6,148 nt of DNA from CBDUUP01 sp965370435 (GTDB lineage: Bacteria; Chloroflexota; Anaerolineae; Anaerolineales; UBA11579): contig CBDUUP010000281.1 of NCBI GenBank assembly GCA_965370435.1, positions 1-6,148 on the forward strand, in the 5' to 3' direction. The position numbers were made by a program, and so were the translations under genes. The notes beneath the pieces are model-generated. The model saw only the letters and a list, made by a program, of their open reading frames with translations, was not told where the DNA came from and made no database searches. Every line of letters starts with the position of its first letter. The first letter of the stretch is position 1. This document shows, one piece after another, positions 5,803-6,148 of this stretch.

Positions 5803-5846
5803 GGACATGATGAATATACTCTAAAAATTTTAAGAAGGAAGATGAG

Positions 5847-6148
5847 ATGAATTTAATTGAACGGGAAGAATTGAAAGAGAAGCTCGACCGGGGGGATGAC
5901 TTCGTTCTGGCGATGGTGCTGGGTGAATGGGCTTTCAAGGCCAAGCATATACCCGGCTCGGTGAACGCCAGCCAGACTGAAGGAATCTTGGGGCAATATG
6001 AGCTGGACCAGGAAGTCGTCGTTTATTGCACCAATGATAGCTGTATCGCCAGCCGGGCAGCTTATACGATGCTGTTATCCAATGGCTACAAGAATGTGCG
6101 GCGGTATGCGGGGGGGCTAGAGGACTGGGAGGAGGCGGGGTATGACTT
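5847..6148 (+). CDS. Rhodanese-like domain protein (3' end beyond window)
   Basis: One hundred codons are visible before the window ends, nearly a full single rhodanese domain. HIPGS (34-38) is the family's CH2A-type motif, VVVYCTNDSC (57-66) contains the likely persulfide-carrying C61, and YAGGLEDWEEAGY (87-99) is the typical end. Rhodaneses move sulfur from a donor to a thiol acceptor, or bind substrates or signals when diverged. The common early D-x-R motif is replaced by VLAMVLGEW. The active-site loop reads CTNDSCIASR, with a second cysteine C66, unlike the common C-x-x-G-x-R. The start at 5847 has AAGGA 7 nt upstream. Another ATG at 5842 meets a stop after two codons. The gene runs opposite to its left neighbour, so it is a separate unit. 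More domains could follow beyond the edge. Confidence 0.88.
   Translation, partial: MNLIEREELKEKLDRGDDFVLAMVLGEWAFKAKHIPGSVNASQTEGILGQYELDQEVVVYCTNDSCIASRAAYTMLLSNGYKNVRRYAGGLEDWEEAGYD

Larger units (their letters stand above)
5470..5846. other. Divergent intergenic region
   Basis: This 377-bp A/T-rich spacer holds two oppositely directed promoters, three inverted repeats and a short direct repeat, listed separately. I see no convincing small gene. The open frame crossing 5681-5944 on the minus strand overlaps the rhodanese gene and has low-complexity Ser/Phe-rich content. Confidence 0.7.

Noticed and set aside
5681..5944. 87-residue minus-strand open frame crossing the divergent spacer
   Set aside because: It overlaps the start of the well-supported rhodanese gene on the other strand, is Ser/Phe-rich low-complexity, and matches no family I know.

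Overview
The window is most likely from a Chloroflexota bacterium (Anaerolineae-like). This is an inference from GC-rich gene bodies with AT-rich spacers, strong Shine-Dalgarno sites, an alpha-type glutamine synthetase, a membrane Ser/Thr kinase paired with a forkhead-associated (FHA) protein, and short hairpin repeats. No rRNA or marker gene is present to confirm it. Three complete genes lie on the minus strand and one partial gene runs off the right end on the plus strand.

Left third (1-1840): a 20-bp hairpin lies beyond the 3' end of glnA. The glnA gene (67-1404, minus) encodes a 445-residue type I glutamine synthetase. Its roughly 400-nt leader starts at a consensus promoter (1811-1839). 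It contains what I read as a complete glmS-type self-cleaving ribozyme (1779-1577), then an intrinsic terminator (1510-1482), then the glnA ribosome binding site. I can place P1, P2, the pseudoknot P2.1, P3, the P3 loop/3'-end pseudoknot P3.1, and P4 with its GCGA-capped hairpin. This ribozyme normally precedes glmS and responds to glucosamine-6-phosphate (GlcN6P). Here it precedes the gene that makes glutamine, the nitrogen donor for GlcN6P. This is the main discovery candidate in the window.

Middle (1852-5615): a 109-bp inverted-repeat element separates the glnA leader from a two-gene minus-strand operon. The first gene (3775-5460) encodes two FHA domains fused to a lecithin:cholesterol acyltransferase (LCAT)-like alpha/beta hydrolase. 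The second (1967-3739), 35 bp downstream, encodes a PknB-like Ser/Thr kinase with one membrane span and a LamG-like outer domain. The kinase probably phosphorylates threonines that the FHA domains read. Similar T-x-x-E motifs occur in both proteins.

Right end (5470-6148): a 377-bp divergent spacer carries one promoter for the FHA/kinase operon and one for a plus-strand rhodanese-like gene that the window edge truncates. Inverted repeats lie near both start sites.
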